57,625 nucleotides of DNA, taken from an uncultured Draconibacterium sp. GTDB taxonomy: Bacteria > Bacteroidota > Bacteroidia > Bacteroidales > Prolixibacteraceae. The translations under genes were made by a program, and so were the position numbers. Each line of letters opens with the position of its first letter. Position 1 is the first letter of the stretch. Where the stretch lies: contig CANLMQ010000037.1 of the NCBI GenBank assembly GCA_947492175.1, forward strand, positions 1 through 57,625, written 5' to 3'. The notes beneath the pieces are model-generated. The model searched no databases, was not told where the DNA came from, and saw only the letters and a program-made list of their open reading frames with translations. Below are positions 18,018-27,524 of this stretch, in pieces.

Positions 18018-19094
18018 TTAATCTAAAACAAAACGATATGAAATGGTTCCCTGTTGAAATGCTGGGGCATTATTGTCGACATTGAATTTGGCCCTTAAAG
18101 CTGCTTGTTTTGCCTCGTCCCAAAAGGATTTATTGGCAATGGTAGTTCCCCTTGCTCCGGGTTCAGCAGAAGTAACTTTCCCGTATTTGTCAACCGTAAC
18201 TTTTACAACTACAATACCTGCATCATTGCCCGGATAGTTGGGTTTGGGTAACGAGCTGGCCGTTCTTCCTGATAAGCTAAACGAAACGCCTGAGCCCTGA
18301 TTCCCTGAACCACTTCCTCCAGGACCGTACTTATCTGCATTTGAATCGCCGGTGAGAACTCCCTGGTTACCTCCCGGAAATGTTACGCCCTGGCTTTTCC
18401 CGTCGCCGGTACCGGTTCCTCCTGTTCCTGCGCCACTTTTGGCAAAGGCACCTTGAGTACGCGAATTTATTTCATTTATTTTACGTTGTTCTTCAAGTTT
18501 TCGCTGACGTTCTGCTTCTTCACGTGCTTTGCGTTCGGCTTCCTCTTTGGCTTTCTTTTCAGCTTCTTCGCGTTTTATCCGTTCTATTTCAGCTAAACGT
18601 TGTCGTTCAATTTCAGCTTCTCTTTTTTGTTTTGCTTCTTCTTCCTGTTGCCGTTTTAATTGCTCCTGTTCAATTCTCTTTTTCCTGTCCAGCTCTTCCT
18701 GGCGCTTCTTGTCTTCCTCACGTTTTTTCTTTTCTGCGGCATCTATTGCTACCGTTTTCTCATAATCCTGAGTCATAGCAACCTCTTTGGCTGGTTCTGG
18801 TTTTGGGGTCGAAGCAGGAGGCGGTGGTGTAGTTTTTACCGGTGCCGGTGTAATCTTTTTTTCTTCCTGTTTTGGAGGTGGGGGAGTTTGTTGTTTTTTT
18901 CGGGCCGGAGCCGGTTCCCGGTTCCCCAATCCGTTTTCTGTATCTCCGAAATTTACCAAAATACCTTCTTCTCCCGGTAATGGCAGCGGGGTGAAAAAGC
19001 CAAGGAAAATCAGTAGAATTAGAATAATTGCATGAAATACAATTGTTCCGATTAATCCTTTTTTATGTTCCCTATAGTATTCTGTTTCTTTCAT
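18018..19094 (-). CDS. tonB: TonB/TolA-like energy transducer
   Basis: 358 residues. One N-terminal membrane anchor (about 14-36, GTIVFHAIILILLIFLGFF) is followed by a proline-rich linker (PPPPKQEEKK) and a long charged E/K/R/Q coiled coil (about 115-230), as in TolA. A Gly/Ser-rich spacer leads to a TonB C-terminal domain (about 275-358: SLPKPNYPGNDAGIVVVKVTVDKYGKV...FVLD). It should couple the proton motive force, through ExbB-ExbD, to outer-membrane events. It is the last gene of the exbB-exbD-tonB operon; the spacing to exbD is 29 bp. Confidence 0.88.
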   Translation of the reverse strand: MKETEYYREHKKGLIGTIVFHAIILILLIFLGFFTPLPLPGEEGILVNFGDTENGLGNREPAPARKKQQTPPPPKQEEKKITPAPVKTTPPPPASTPKPEPAKEVAMTQDYEKTVAIDAAEKKKREEDKKRQEELDRKKRIEQEQLKRQQEEEAKQKREAEIERQRLAEIERIKREEAEKKAKEEAERKAREEAERQRKLEEQRKINEINSRTQGAFAKSGAGTGGTGTGDGKSQGVTFPGGNQGVLTGDSNADKYGPGGSGSGNQGSGVSFSLSGRTASSLPKPNYPGNDAGIVVVKVTVDKYGKVTSAEPGARGTTIANKSFWDEAKQAALRAKFNVDNNAPAFQQGTISYRFVLD

Positions 19095-19123
19095 ACTGAA
19101 AATTACAATGTTGGTCTTGCCCG

Positions 19124-19531
19124 TTATTCCGGAGAAGTGGCCGCAATCATTTTATACTTATTACGGCGGCAAATGTTCATTACTTTTACTACTTCTTCCC
19201 AATCAACCGATTTGTCAGCATGGAGTGAAATGTAAATATCGTCGTTTCCTACGCCAAATTTATTTTGAAGAAACGGTTCTATCTCGTTGAAAGAAACTCG
19301 TTTCAGAGCACCATCATCATTTATGTAGTATTTCTTATCAGCTGTGATTGAAACGGTTGTTATTGGCTTGGCTGCTGTTTGGTTGTTGCTTTGCGGAAGT
19401 AGCAATTTTAACGCATTTGGAGCAATTAATGTCGACGTAACCATAAAAAATATCAGCAACAAAAATACAATGTCAGTCATCGACGACATGCTAAAAGCGG
19501 CATTTATTTTATTTCTCTTTTTTAGTGCCAT
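19124..19531 (-). CDS. exbD: ExbD/TolR-family biopolymer transport protein
   Basis: 135 residues: short cytoplasmic N-terminus, one membrane helix (about 19-38) and a periplasmic domain. D20 in MTDIVFLLLIFF is the conserved proton-path aspartate of ExbD/TolR. The length is typical. It is 10 bp from the exbB gene upstream and 29 bp from the tonB-like gene downstream, so the three form one operon for an inner-membrane proton-driven motor. Confidence 0.92.
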   Translation of the reverse strand: MALKKRNKINAAFSMSSMTDIVFLLLIFFMVTSTLIAPNALKLLLPQSNNQTAAKPITTVSITADKKYYINDDGALKRVSFNEIEPFLQNKFGVGNDDIYISLHADKSVDWEEVVKVMNICRRNKYKMIAATSPE

Positions 19532-19541
19532 TTTTGCTGAT

Positions 19542-20240
19542 TTATACCGGTTCGTTTAATAAATCCATAAATTCAGAGGTGGTAGCTTCCATTTTAAAAA
19601 CTACTTTCTCTACGTTTGAAACCAAAATATTATAGGCAAAATAAGCAATAATACCAACTGTTAATCCTGCAACTGTAGTTACCATAGCCTGGTAAATACC
19701 TGTTGAAAGAAGCGTTACATCAATGTTATTTCCAGCATTCGACATGTCGTAAAAAGCTTGTATCATTCCAATTACTGTTCCCAGGAAACCAATCATTGGA
19801 GCTCCCCCGGCTACCGATGCCAAAACAGGCAACCCTTTTTCCAGTTTCGAAATCTCAAGGTTACCCACATTTTCAATGGCTGCATTTACATCTGTTAAAG
19901 GCCTTCCAATTCGGCTTATTCCTTTTTCAAGCATGCGCGAAGCCGGATTTGCATTGCTCCTACAAAGAGCGATCGCAGCATCAATTTTTCCGCTGGTTAT
20001 ATAAACTTTAATTTTTTCCAGCAACCCCGAATCAAATTTCCCTGCTTTTCGAATAGCAAAGTAGCGATCGAAGAAAATGTATACAGCAATAATTGATAAT
20101 GCAAGGATTGGAAGCATTATCCAGCCCCCTTTAATGGCCAGATCAATAAATTTTGTAGATATTCCATCTGCCTCTGCGGCCACGGCTTCCATTTCCTGAG
20201 GAAGATCTGATTGGATCATTAATAAATTCAGCATGAGCAT
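19542..20240 (-). CDS. exbB: MotA/TolQ/ExbB-family proton channel
   Basis: About 232 residues with three membrane segments: 35-60 (GGWIMLPILALSIIAVYIFF), around 140-165 and 175-200. The MotA/ExbB core contains LEKGLPVLASVAGGAPMIGFLGTVIGMIQAFYDM and the TTVAGLTVGIIAYFAYNIL helix. ExbB pentamers hold an ExbD dimer and form the proton channel that powers TonB. A TTG at 20243 precedes the ATG at 20240; I prefer the ATG. A strong hairpin with a U-run lies only about 20 bp upstream (see 20263-20310). Confidence 0.92.
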   Translation of the reverse strand: MLMLNLLMIQSDLPQEMEAVAAEADGISTKFIDLAIKGGWIMLPILALSIIAVYIFFDRYFAIRKAGKFDSGLLEKIKVYITSGKIDAAIALCRSNANPASRMLEKGISRIGRPLTDVNAAIENVGNLEISKLEKGLPVLASVAGGAPMIGFLGTVIGMIQAFYDMSNAGNNIDVTLLSTGIYQAMVTTVAGLTVGIIAYFAYNILVSNVEKVVFKMEATTSEFMDLLNEPV

Positions 20241-20262
20241 CAAGTTATTTTATTCAATTCTT

Positions 20263-20310
20263 AAAAATAAAAACGGGGTATAACCTTTATTATTATACCC
20301 CGCAAAAATA
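20263..20310 (-). promoter_or_regulatory. Promoter-like box abutting a terminator hairpin before exbB
   Basis: Read on the minus strand, TATTTTTG (20310-20303, matching the TAnnTTTG -7 box) is followed at once by the perfect 10-bp hairpin CGGGGTATAA (20302-20293) / TTATACCCCG (20283-20274) and then TTTTTATTTTT. The structure is a textbook Rho-independent terminator for nhaD, whose stop is at 20385. If the -7 box is used, transcription would begin at the hairpin and the exbB mRNA would start with it. Confidence 0.6.
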
Positions 20311-20384
20311 AGTAATATTTTAACTGCTTTTTTTTGCTTTGTCGTATAAAACGCTTTAGTTATGAACAAAACAATTTTGATAGT

Positions 20385-21764
20385 CTATAAACCAAACATC
20401 AGATAATAAACGGCAGCCCCCGATAAATAGCCAACAAGTGCCAACAATGAAATTCGTTTCAGGTACCAGATAAAGTCGATTTTTTCAAGTCCCATAGCTG
20501 CAACACCAGCTGCAGAGCCAATAATTAACATACTACCGCCGGTTCCGGCTGTATAGGCAAGAAACTCCCAGAATGCACCATCCTGAACAAAGAAGGCATT
20601 ATATCCGGTTGCCCCGGCTTCTGCAATTGGATACATTCCCATTGAACCTGCAACCAACGGAACATTATCAACAATTGACGAAAGCACACCTATTGCAAGG
20701 TCGATCAGATAAATGTTTCCCAGATTTTCATCAAGGTATTCTGACAGTACATGTAAATGTCCGGCAGATTGCAGTGCGGCAACTGCAGATAAAATTCCAA
20801 GGAAGAACAGTACCGTTGGTACATCTACCTTACTAAGTATGGCTGTTACTTTTAATTTATCTTTAACTTCTTTCGGTTTGTCGCGGTGAATCACTTCTCC
20901 AACAACCCACAGTATACCCAAAGAAAGCAGCATTCCCATATAAGGAGGCAAGTGAGTTACCGTTTTAAAAACAGGAACAAACAACAATCCACTCACACCT
21001 AAAATCAAGAAAAGGATTTGTTCTTTTTTTGTTGTAAATTCGGTGTCATCTGATTCAAATTCAGGACGCGTAATTGTTCCTTTCATTGTAAACGACAGAA
21101 TTGTGAGAGGAACTACCATACAAACCAAACTTGGCAAAATTACATTCATGATAATTTTTGCTGCTGTAACCTGCCCTCCAATCCAAAGCATAATGGTTGT
21201 TACATCGCCAATTGGCGACCAGGCACCACCTGCATTGGCTGCCAGTACAACCATACTGGCAAAAAACCAACGTGTTTGTTTATCGTCGATAAGTTTACGA
21301 AGCAGTGCAACCATTACAATTGTAGTTGTTAAGTTATCAAGCAATGCCGACATAAAGAATGTTAAAATGCTAAGCACCCATAATAACTTAACCTTGTTTG
21401 TTGTGGTAATTTTATCGGTTATAATTTTAAATCCATCATGTTGGTCAACTACTTCAACAATGGTCATTGCTCCCAAAAGGAAAAACAATATTTCTCCAAT
21501 TTCTCCTAAATGATGAATTATTTCGTATTCAGAGATGAATTTATGGATGGCATGCAATCCATGGGCCTCAGGATGCGCCAACAGAAATTCTTGCCACGCG
21601 GGGCTAAACCCTAAATGTAATATCTGTTCTGCTCCTAACATATAAATTACCCAACATAAGGTTCCAATTATTAAAGCAGAAGCAGCTTTGTCAATTTTGA
21701 GAGGATGTTCGAGTGCTATTGCAGTGTAGCCAAGAACAAATACAATAACCATTAATAAAAACAT
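20385..21764 (-). CDS. nhaD: Sodium:proton antiporter, NhaD family
   Basis: About 459 residues from the ATG at 21764; an upstream in-frame start at 21875 would add 37 residues that do not look like the family N-terminus. It has about 12 membrane helices and the features of the ion transporter superfamily: HHLGEIGEILFFLLGAMTIVEVVDQHDGF, the polar DNLTTTIVMVALLRKL segment, and SIVDNVPLVAGSMGMYP in the second half, an inverted-repeat arrangement with Asp-Asn in each broken helix. It exports Na+ or Li+ for protons. A terminator lies at 20263-20302. Confidence 0.88.
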   Translation of the reverse strand: MFLLMVIVFVLGYTAIALEHPLKIDKAASALIIGTLCWVIYMLGAEQILHLGFSPAWQEFLLAHPEAHGLHAIHKFISEYEIIHHLGEIGEILFFLLGAMTIVEVVDQHDGFKIITDKITTTNKVKLLWVLSILTFFMSALLDNLTTTIVMVALLRKLIDDKQTRWFFASMVVLAANAGGAWSPIGDVTTIMLWIGGQVTAAKIIMNVILPSLVCMVVPLTILSFTMKGTITRPEFESDDTEFTTKKEQILFLILGVSGLLFVPVFKTVTHLPPYMGMLLSLGILWVVGEVIHRDKPKEVKDKLKVTAILSKVDVPTVLFFLGILSAVAALQSAGHLHVLSEYLDENLGNIYLIDLAIGVLSSIVDNVPLVAGSMGMYPIAEAGATGYNAFFVQDGAFWEFLAYTAGTGGSMLIIGSAAGVAAMGLEKIDFIWYLKRISLLALVGYLSGAAVYYLMFGL

Positions 21765-21904
21765 AGTTTGAATTTTATAAGTTAAGTTTTTAAAATTTTG
21801 ATTTACAATAATACTTGAAACCGAACAGAATAAAAGGAAATCTATCAGTTTTTTAATAATTATTAATATTAACAATTATAGAAAGGAAAAATGAATTATC
21901 AGAA

Positions 21905-24900
21905 TTATTTGTTGGATTTCTTTTTTCTGAAAATTTTAGTCAACTTCTGTAAAAGTTCATCAATAGAATTGTATTCTTCCTTAAACGAGAGCCCAATTCC
22001 CTGAGTGTAAGGCGCAGTTTCGTAGATTAAATTATTATTGGAACGGTTGTAGGCTTTAAACTGAATTTTACCACTGGGAACCAGTTTTACGCTCATTTCA
22101 AAATCGCCTACAATCTGACTACTGTTGTTTGTGTATTCATTTGTGTTGTTACCAATATTTCCATTCAGAGAAACACGGTCGTTGAAAATTTGTGTGCTCA
22201 ATGCCACCTCAATTTCATCATCGGTAACCTGATTACCGGGGCGGTAATTAAATCCTACATCCCATTTGCTGCTTATTTGAGAAACCCAGTTGCTAAGCTG
22301 GTTGGAGAAAACTTCACTGGCTGTAGTTCCAATCATGTTTGTATTCTGAGCTTCGTATGTACCACGCTTGTATTCAGGAGTGTAGAACTTACCTGTTACT
22401 ATTAGCGACAGGATCTGTTTATTCATATCTTCGTCTGTACTAAAATACTGACGTGTTACATCCTTCGTTCGTTCATCGGCATTGGGGAAGTTTATATCAA
22501 AACCTATTGTCGGATTCGCCAGTTCATCTTCCAGTTCGATGATACATTCTACCTGAACTCGTTGATTTTTATTTGCATATGCTGGTTCGTCGAACAACAA
22601 TTCGTATAACGAAGCTTTTAATTTATAAATAGCTTTAAGGTCGATAATAGCATTGTACGGATCGCCTGACCAGATTATAGAACCACCTGGTTCAATTGTA
22701 AATCGTTTGTTAAGCACATTCTGAAGCGTAAATAAATAATCACCCTGTGTTGGATTGTAATTGCCCGAAAGTTTCATATTGGCTTCCTGATCCATTTCAA
22801 ACAGTAAAATACCCTCGCCCCTTGCTTTTATAACGTCTCCAATCTGCGAATTGTAAATAACCTGGATTTTGGCTTCAGGAGTTGCCTCAATGGTTAAACT
22901 TAAATCGTAATTTCCACGTTGTTTTACTACTTCCTCTTCAAAAAAGGAGTATTCTTCCGAAGTGGAGGGCTTAACGAATTCAATAAAATCATACGTTTCA
23001 ATATCTCGTTCGCTTTCCATAGAAATACTCAGGTCTGTACCGCTCAGTGTGGTTGCAGAACCTGTAAGTTTGGTTGCCGTAATTGGTCCGGTAATATCGA
23101 ATCTGCCATTCGCAATTGCAACGCCGTAAAACTGTTCGTTGTCGATTGATGTGGTATTTAAAGCTCTCAGTTTTTCTGAACTAAAATGCAGGTCGAAGTA
23201 CATATTGTTGAAATTCGTATGCACAATGGTACCGTCAAACAGTGCAGGGTTATCCCGATCGTCGTAAACAGTTAGATTATCAAAGTGGATAGTATCGTTT
23301 TTAAAGTATATAGAATCGGTAAAAGAATAGGGGATTTGCGTTACATTAACAGTTAATCCTGCATCTTCAACCAGAACTGCTCCATTAATATTTATTTTAT
23401 CCAGAGTTCCGTTTATCCTGGCTCTCCCGGTACCATATCCTTTTACATTCGAAAAGTTCTTTTGCAGAAATACATCAAGTACCATTAGCGACAAGCTGTC
23501 AATTTTTGTGTTAAAATTCAACTCTTGTGTCGATGGTTTGTAGTAACCAAATGCGTTTAAATTCTTTCTGTTGTTTCTTATAATATCCAATTCCGAATCG
23601 ATGGTCGATCTCGAATTATTCCACCTGCTACTCAACGATATATTTCCTAAAAACTGGTTTTTGTAACGTAGATCGTCGATTTTTATATCCGATAATATTA
23701 CTGGCGAAAACAGGTCTTTCGAAATGCTAAAATTACCATTAATTATACCCTCAAGCATAAAATCGGCATCCAGGTACTCGTTTAAATATCCTAAGTTAAT
23801 GTCTTTCAGTTTGATATTTAACTGGTCGGTTTTTCCTTCTGTGATTTTTCCACTTGCCTCGATTAACTGATCTTCGTGACTAATATTGAAGTTTTTTATT
23901 TCAAGAGAGTTGGAGTCAATATGGGCAAGATAAGAATTTATTGTCCATAATGTGTCGGCAATGTAAATTTGCGATGGTAGTCCCTTTATCTCAATGTGCT
24001 TTTTCAAATCAGTGTCTAAAAACCGGGTTTGTGTTCTGAGCGATCCGCTATAGGTCAATTCATCGTAATTACTCCACGAAATTACATTATTTAATAAATT
24101 GTCTTCAATCGTAGATTCTATGGAAAAATTGTGTAAGCGTAATCCGTTCTTATTAAACAATTCTCCGATTCTGAATTTTGATGAATATAAATTATTAGCT
24201 CCTTTATTCCCGATAAATATATTTCGGGCCCATATGTTTTTATACTTTATTCCCGGAATACTACCTGTTAGCTGAAAGTCGTTGTTTGGCGAATCGATCT
24301 TGCCATACAGTAAAAAAGGAGTTTCGAACTCCAACTTCGGAATAAAAACTTTTAAAAGATTATTTACGTCTTTTACACTTATTTGATAATCGAAGTTGTT
24401 CGGAACTGCATTCTCTTCCATTTTAAATGGATAAGCCGAAATATAATTCTGAATAATTTTCTGAATAGAACTTGTAATTGATCCGAAGTTATACTCCCCG
24501 GTAACCGAAGCATCTAAAAAGTCGGAATTCAAGAGTATGGTATTCTTTTCTATTTGTGGAATCGACTTTAATTCAATTCCTCCCAAATCAAGTTTGCCGT
24601 TTCGGTTTTTGTAATATCCTTCTTTTATAAAGATGGCTCCGTCAAGATTGTCTATTTGGCTGCCTTCAACGTTTGCATTCATTTTAAAGGCAATTTCTGC
24701 ATCGGGGAAATTTGTTCCAAGTTTTAGCTTGTTCGGAAGTGCTTTTTTTACATTTACGTTAAAGTCGAAATGAGGTAAATCTTTGTTTAAATCCAGTTTC
24801 CCAAGAAAGCTAAATTGCAGATTCGGATCGTTAATGCTCAATAATCCGTCAAACATTTTATTTACAAGAATACCATCGAACCTTATATTTTTGTAGTTGT

Positions 24901-26266
24901 AATCAAATAGGTCAATTTTGGCTATGTTGCCCTTAAAAATACCGGAGATGGCTTCGGTTTTTTTGTTGTATTTTCCATCAGTAGATCCGCTAAATGTAAG
25001 ATTTCCCAGATCCTGGTTCTGAAAAAGCTGGCCCAGCTTAAAATCTGTTGTGGAAATATTTCCCCGGTAATAAACAGTTCCTTCTTTCTCGGGCATTACC
25101 ATAATGTCGGTGGTCAGCGATCCCATATGGCTTTCCAGGGTCCCAAATGTTACAAAATCGGATAAAAAGCCGCTAAAATTACCCCTGAACTTTAATAATC
25201 CTGCCGTGTAAAAACTTTCTGGAAACTGCAGGTACTTAAATCTTGAGTTATTTGGGAAATGTATATTACTTAAATCGGAGAAACTGGTTTCAGAGCTTTT
25301 TAAGTCGAGAAATAAATACATGTTATCCGGATTCACAATATCGTTTATATAAAAATCGAGAATGGCCTGTGTTTCCATTCCTGTATTTAAATACAAATTC
25401 TTTCCTTTTAAATCGTTTTGGTTCCCGTAAATCAAACCCGACAAGTCAATTTCCTGGTCCATTCCTTTTAATGCAGGGACCAGTTCTCCGATTTCGCGTA
25501 AACTAATCGTTGATTTTCCAATTCTCATGTTAATGTCGAACGGAGTTTTCATCGAATCAGATTTTACAAAAAATTGTAGTTGAAGATCGCTATCCTCTAT
25601 TACAGAATGGGAACTTTTCAGGTTGAGTTCATTTATATCAACTTTCCCTTTTTTGAAATGTACCAGGGCCGATGCATTTTGCACCACTAAATTATTACCA
25701 TCGTTTAAACTAAGTTGATTGAGATGAAATGATAATGAATCAGGCACACTGTAAAATTGAGAGACCTCCATGTTTAAGTTGTGTACAACAAACAGTTTCG
25801 GTTTTTCTTCGTGAACATCGTTGTAAGTAATATCTATCTGCCCAAAATCGAAATGATCGCAACTGATTTTCCAACGTTTCAGACTGTCGCGGTTGTTTGG
25901 TTTGTTAAAAGAATTTAGTATAAAACTAAAATTGTATGTGTTGGCTGAATCGTGCTCAATATTTAATTTGTTATTCTGTAAAATCAACTCTTCAATTGCC
26001 AACCTTTGTTTCCCAATTTTCAAAGTATCAATTTTTGCAGTAATAAGTTGGCTGTATAATAAAGTGTCGCTGTTTCTGTCTTCTATTAATACATCTTCCA
26101 GGTACAAGCGATTGAAAAAGCCAATATCAACTTTCCCTACTGAAATGGTTGTGTTTAACTGTTTAGATAACCGGTCGGCAATTTTTTTTGTGATTTGAGT
26201 TTGAACCCAACTGCTTTGCAATGTATAATAGCATAACCCGAGTAACGTTATTAACGCTACCAACAC
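21905..26266 (-). CDS. tamB: TamB-like translocation/assembly module protein
   Basis: 1453 residues. An N-terminal membrane anchor (LVALITLLGLCYYTL) is followed by a very long, mostly beta, repetitive region and the TamB/DUF490 C-terminal domain (about 1000-1440; includes GNYNPTQGDYLFTLQNVLNKRFTIEPGG). Such AsmA-like proteins bridge inner and outer membranes and serve in lipid transport or outer-membrane protein assembly. In Bacteroidota they often lie next to, or opposite, an Omp85 gene; none is in this window. Start: no ATG is in frame; the first usable codon is GTG at 26266. An ATT upstream would add IKKGWKITII, a more typical charged anchor, so the true N-terminus may be about 10 residues longer. 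Divergent from tsaD. Confidence 0.88.
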   Translation of the reverse strand: MLVALITLLGLCYYTLQSSWVQTQITKKIADRLSKQLNTTISVGKVDIGFFNRLYLEDVLIEDRNSDTLLYSQLITAKIDTLKIGKQRLAIEELILQNNKLNIEHDSANTYNFSFILNSFNKPNNRDSLKRWKISCDHFDFGQIDITYNDVHEEKPKLFVVHNLNMEVSQFYSVPDSLSFHLNQLSLNDGNNLVVQNASALVHFKKGKVDINELNLKSSHSVIEDSDLQLQFFVKSDSMKTPFDINMRIGKSTISLREIGELVPALKGMDQEIDLSGLIYGNQNDLKGKNLYLNTGMETQAILDFYINDIVNPDNMYLFLDLKSSETSFSDLSNIHFPNNSRFKYLQFPESFYTAGLLKFRGNFSGFLSDFVTFGTLESHMGSLTTDIMVMPEKEGTVYYRGNISTTDFKLGQLFQNQDLGNLTFSGSTDGKYNKKTEAISGIFKGNIAKIDLFDYNYKNIRFDGILVNKMFDGLLSINDPNLQFSFLGKLDLNKDLPHFDFNVNVKKALPNKLKLGTNFPDAEIAFKMNANVEGSQIDNLDGAIFIKEGYYKNRNGKLDLGGIELKSIPQIEKNTILLNSDFLDASVTGEYNFGSITSSIQKIIQNYISAYPFKMEENAVPNNFDYQISVKDVNNLLKVFIPKLEFETPFLLYGKIDSPNNDFQLTGSIPGIKYKNIWARNIFIGNKGANNLYSSKFRIGELFNKNGLRLHNFSIESTIEDNLLNNVISWSNYDELTYSGSLRTQTRFLDTDLKKHIEIKGLPSQIYIADTLWTINSYLAHIDSNSLEIKNFNISHEDQLIEASGKITEGKTDQLNIKLKDINLGYLNEYLDADFMLEGIINGNFSISKDLFSPVILSDIKIDDLRYKNQFLGNISLSSRWNNSRSTIDSELDIIRNNRKNLNAFGYYKPSTQELNFNTKIDSLSLMVLDVFLQKNFSNVKGYGTGRARINGTLDKININGAVLVEDAGLTVNVTQIPYSFTDSIYFKNDTIHFDNLTVYDDRDNPALFDGTIVHTNFNNMYFDLHFSSEKLRALNTTSIDNEQFYGVAIANGRFDITGPITATKLTGSATTLSGTDLSISMESERDIETYDFIEFVKPSTSEEYSFFEEEVVKQRGNYDLSLTIEATPEAKIQVIYNSQIGDVIKARGEGILLFEMDQEANMKLSGNYNPTQGDYLFTLQNVLNKRFTIEPGGSIIWSGDPYNAIIDLKAIYKLKASLYELLFDEPAYANKNQRVQVECIIELEDELANPTIGFDINFPNADERTKDVTRQYFSTDEDMNKQILSLIVTGKFYTPEYKRGTYEAQNTNMIGTTASEVFSNQLSNWVSQISSKWDVGFNYRPGNQVTDDEIEVALSTQIFNDRVSLNGNIGNNTNEYTNNSSQIVGDFEMSVKLVPSGKIQFKAYNRSNNNLIYETAPYTQGIGLSFKEEYNSIDELLQKLTKIFRKKKSNK

Positions 26267-26422
26267 GATTATAGTTATTTTCCAGCCTTTTTTAATAGCT
26301 TTGCAATTTTTAAACGAACATAAACTTTTTCAAGCAATAAAACTGTATGGTTTGTAACGTTTTGTTAACGACTTCTTTTTAATAAAATGCCACTTGCAAT
26401 TAATTGGTTGAAATCAATGTTG

Positions 26423-26430
26423 CAAATATA
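26423..26430 (-). promoter_or_regulatory. Candidate -7 box for tamB
   Basis: On the minus strand TATATTTG matches TAnnTTTG, about 160 bp before the tamB start, in the divergent tamB-tsaD gap. No clear -33 element. Confidence 0.35.
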
Positions 26431-26483
26431 TAAACCAGCCTGCTTTTATCTTGTTTAATAACGTAAAAAAGAAGATAATTTAT

Positions 26484-27512
26484 ATGACAGATAAAGGAAT
26501 TGTAATATTGGGAATCGAATCATCGTGTGATGATACATCGGCGGCTATAATTCGCGACGGAGAAATTTTATCGAATGTTGTTGCCAGTCAGAAAGTTCAC
26601 GAAGAATACGGTGGTGTCGTTCCTGAGCTTGCGTCGCGTGCACACCAGCAAAATATAATACCTGTGGTCGATTTGGCCATAAAAAAAGCAGGTATCAACA
26701 GAAACGAAATTTCGGCTGTTGCATTTACCCGCGGCCCTGGATTATTGGGATCGTTGCTGGTGGGAACTTCTTTTGCCAAAGGATTTTCATTGGCTGCCGG
26801 AATTCCGTTAATCGATGTAAACCATTTGCAGGGGCATGTTCTTGCTTTATTTATTAAAGAGAAAGGAATTGAATACAATCCGCCCAAATTCCCATTTTTG
26901 TGTTTATTGGTTTCCGGCGGAAATTCACAAATAATAATTGTGCGCAACCATCTGGAAATGGAAATTATTGGTCAAACCATTGATGATGCAGCAGGAGAGG
27001 CGTTCGACAAGTGTGCCAAAGTAATGGGACTGCCATATCCCGGAGGACCGCATGTCGACAAGCTCGCAAAAGATGGTGATCCCTTAAAATTTGAATTTTC
27101 AAAGCCACGTATTCCGGGGCTCGATTATAGTTTTAGCGGATTAAAAACCAATTTCCTGTATTTCCTTCGCGATAATTTAAAAACCAACGAGAATTTTATT
27201 GAAGAGAATAAAAATGATTTGTGTGCTTCGTTGCAACATACAATAATTGAGATTTTACTGGGAAAATTACGGCGTGCTGCAAAAGAAACCGGAATTAATG
27301 AAATAACAGTTGCCGGAGGAGTTTCTGCCAATTCAGGATTAAGAAATGCATTGCAGGAAAATGCGAAGAAACACCGATGGAATCTGATTATTCCAAAATT
27401 TGAATATACCATGGATAATGCTGCAATGATAGCAATTACAGGGTATTATAAATTTTTAAACAAAGAGTTTGTTGGTCAGAATACGGTTCCTTTTGCACGA
27501 ACACAATTGTAA
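26484..27512 (+). CDS. tsaD: tRNA N6-threonylcarbamoyladenosine synthase subunit TsaD
   Basis: 342 residues from the ATG at 26484 (an upstream TTG at 26451 is in frame but unlikely). TsaD transfers the threonylcarbamoyl group to A37 of ANN-decoding tRNAs, together with TsaB and TsaE. Family marks: ILGIESSCDDTSAA at the N-terminus, ELASRAHQ, FTRGPGLLGSLLVG, metal-binding H114 and H118 in NHLQGH, LVSGGNSQI, DDAAGEAFDKCAK, and GGVSANSGLR near the end. Essential housekeeping function in the cytoplasm. It reads into sfsA 12 bp downstream. Confidence 0.96.
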   Translation: MTDKGIVILGIESSCDDTSAAIIRDGEILSNVVASQKVHEEYGGVVPELASRAHQQNIIPVVDLAIKKAGINRNEISAVAFTRGPGLLGSLLVGTSFAKGFSLAAGIPLIDVNHLQGHVLALFIKEKGIEYNPPKFPFLCLLVSGGNSQIIIVRNHLEMEIIGQTIDDAAGEAFDKCAKVMGLPYPGGPHVDKLAKDGDPLKFEFSKPRIPGLDYSFSGLKTNFLYFLRDNLKTNENFIEENKNDLCASLQHTIIEILLGKLRRAAKETGINEITVAGGVSANSGLRNALQENAKKHRWNLIIPKFEYTMDNAAMIAITGYYKFLNKEFVGQNTVPFARTQL

Positions 27513-27524
27513 AATCCCCGTTTT

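Noticed and set aside
18380..19035. Several open frames opposite the TonB/TolA-like gene
   Set aside because: Shadow of a low-complexity E/K/R/Q and Gly/Pro-rich coding sequence.
26451..26483. Upstream TTG start for tsaD
   Set aside because: Adds 11 residues not found in the family; the ATG at 26484 puts the nucleotide-binding motif at the normal distance.
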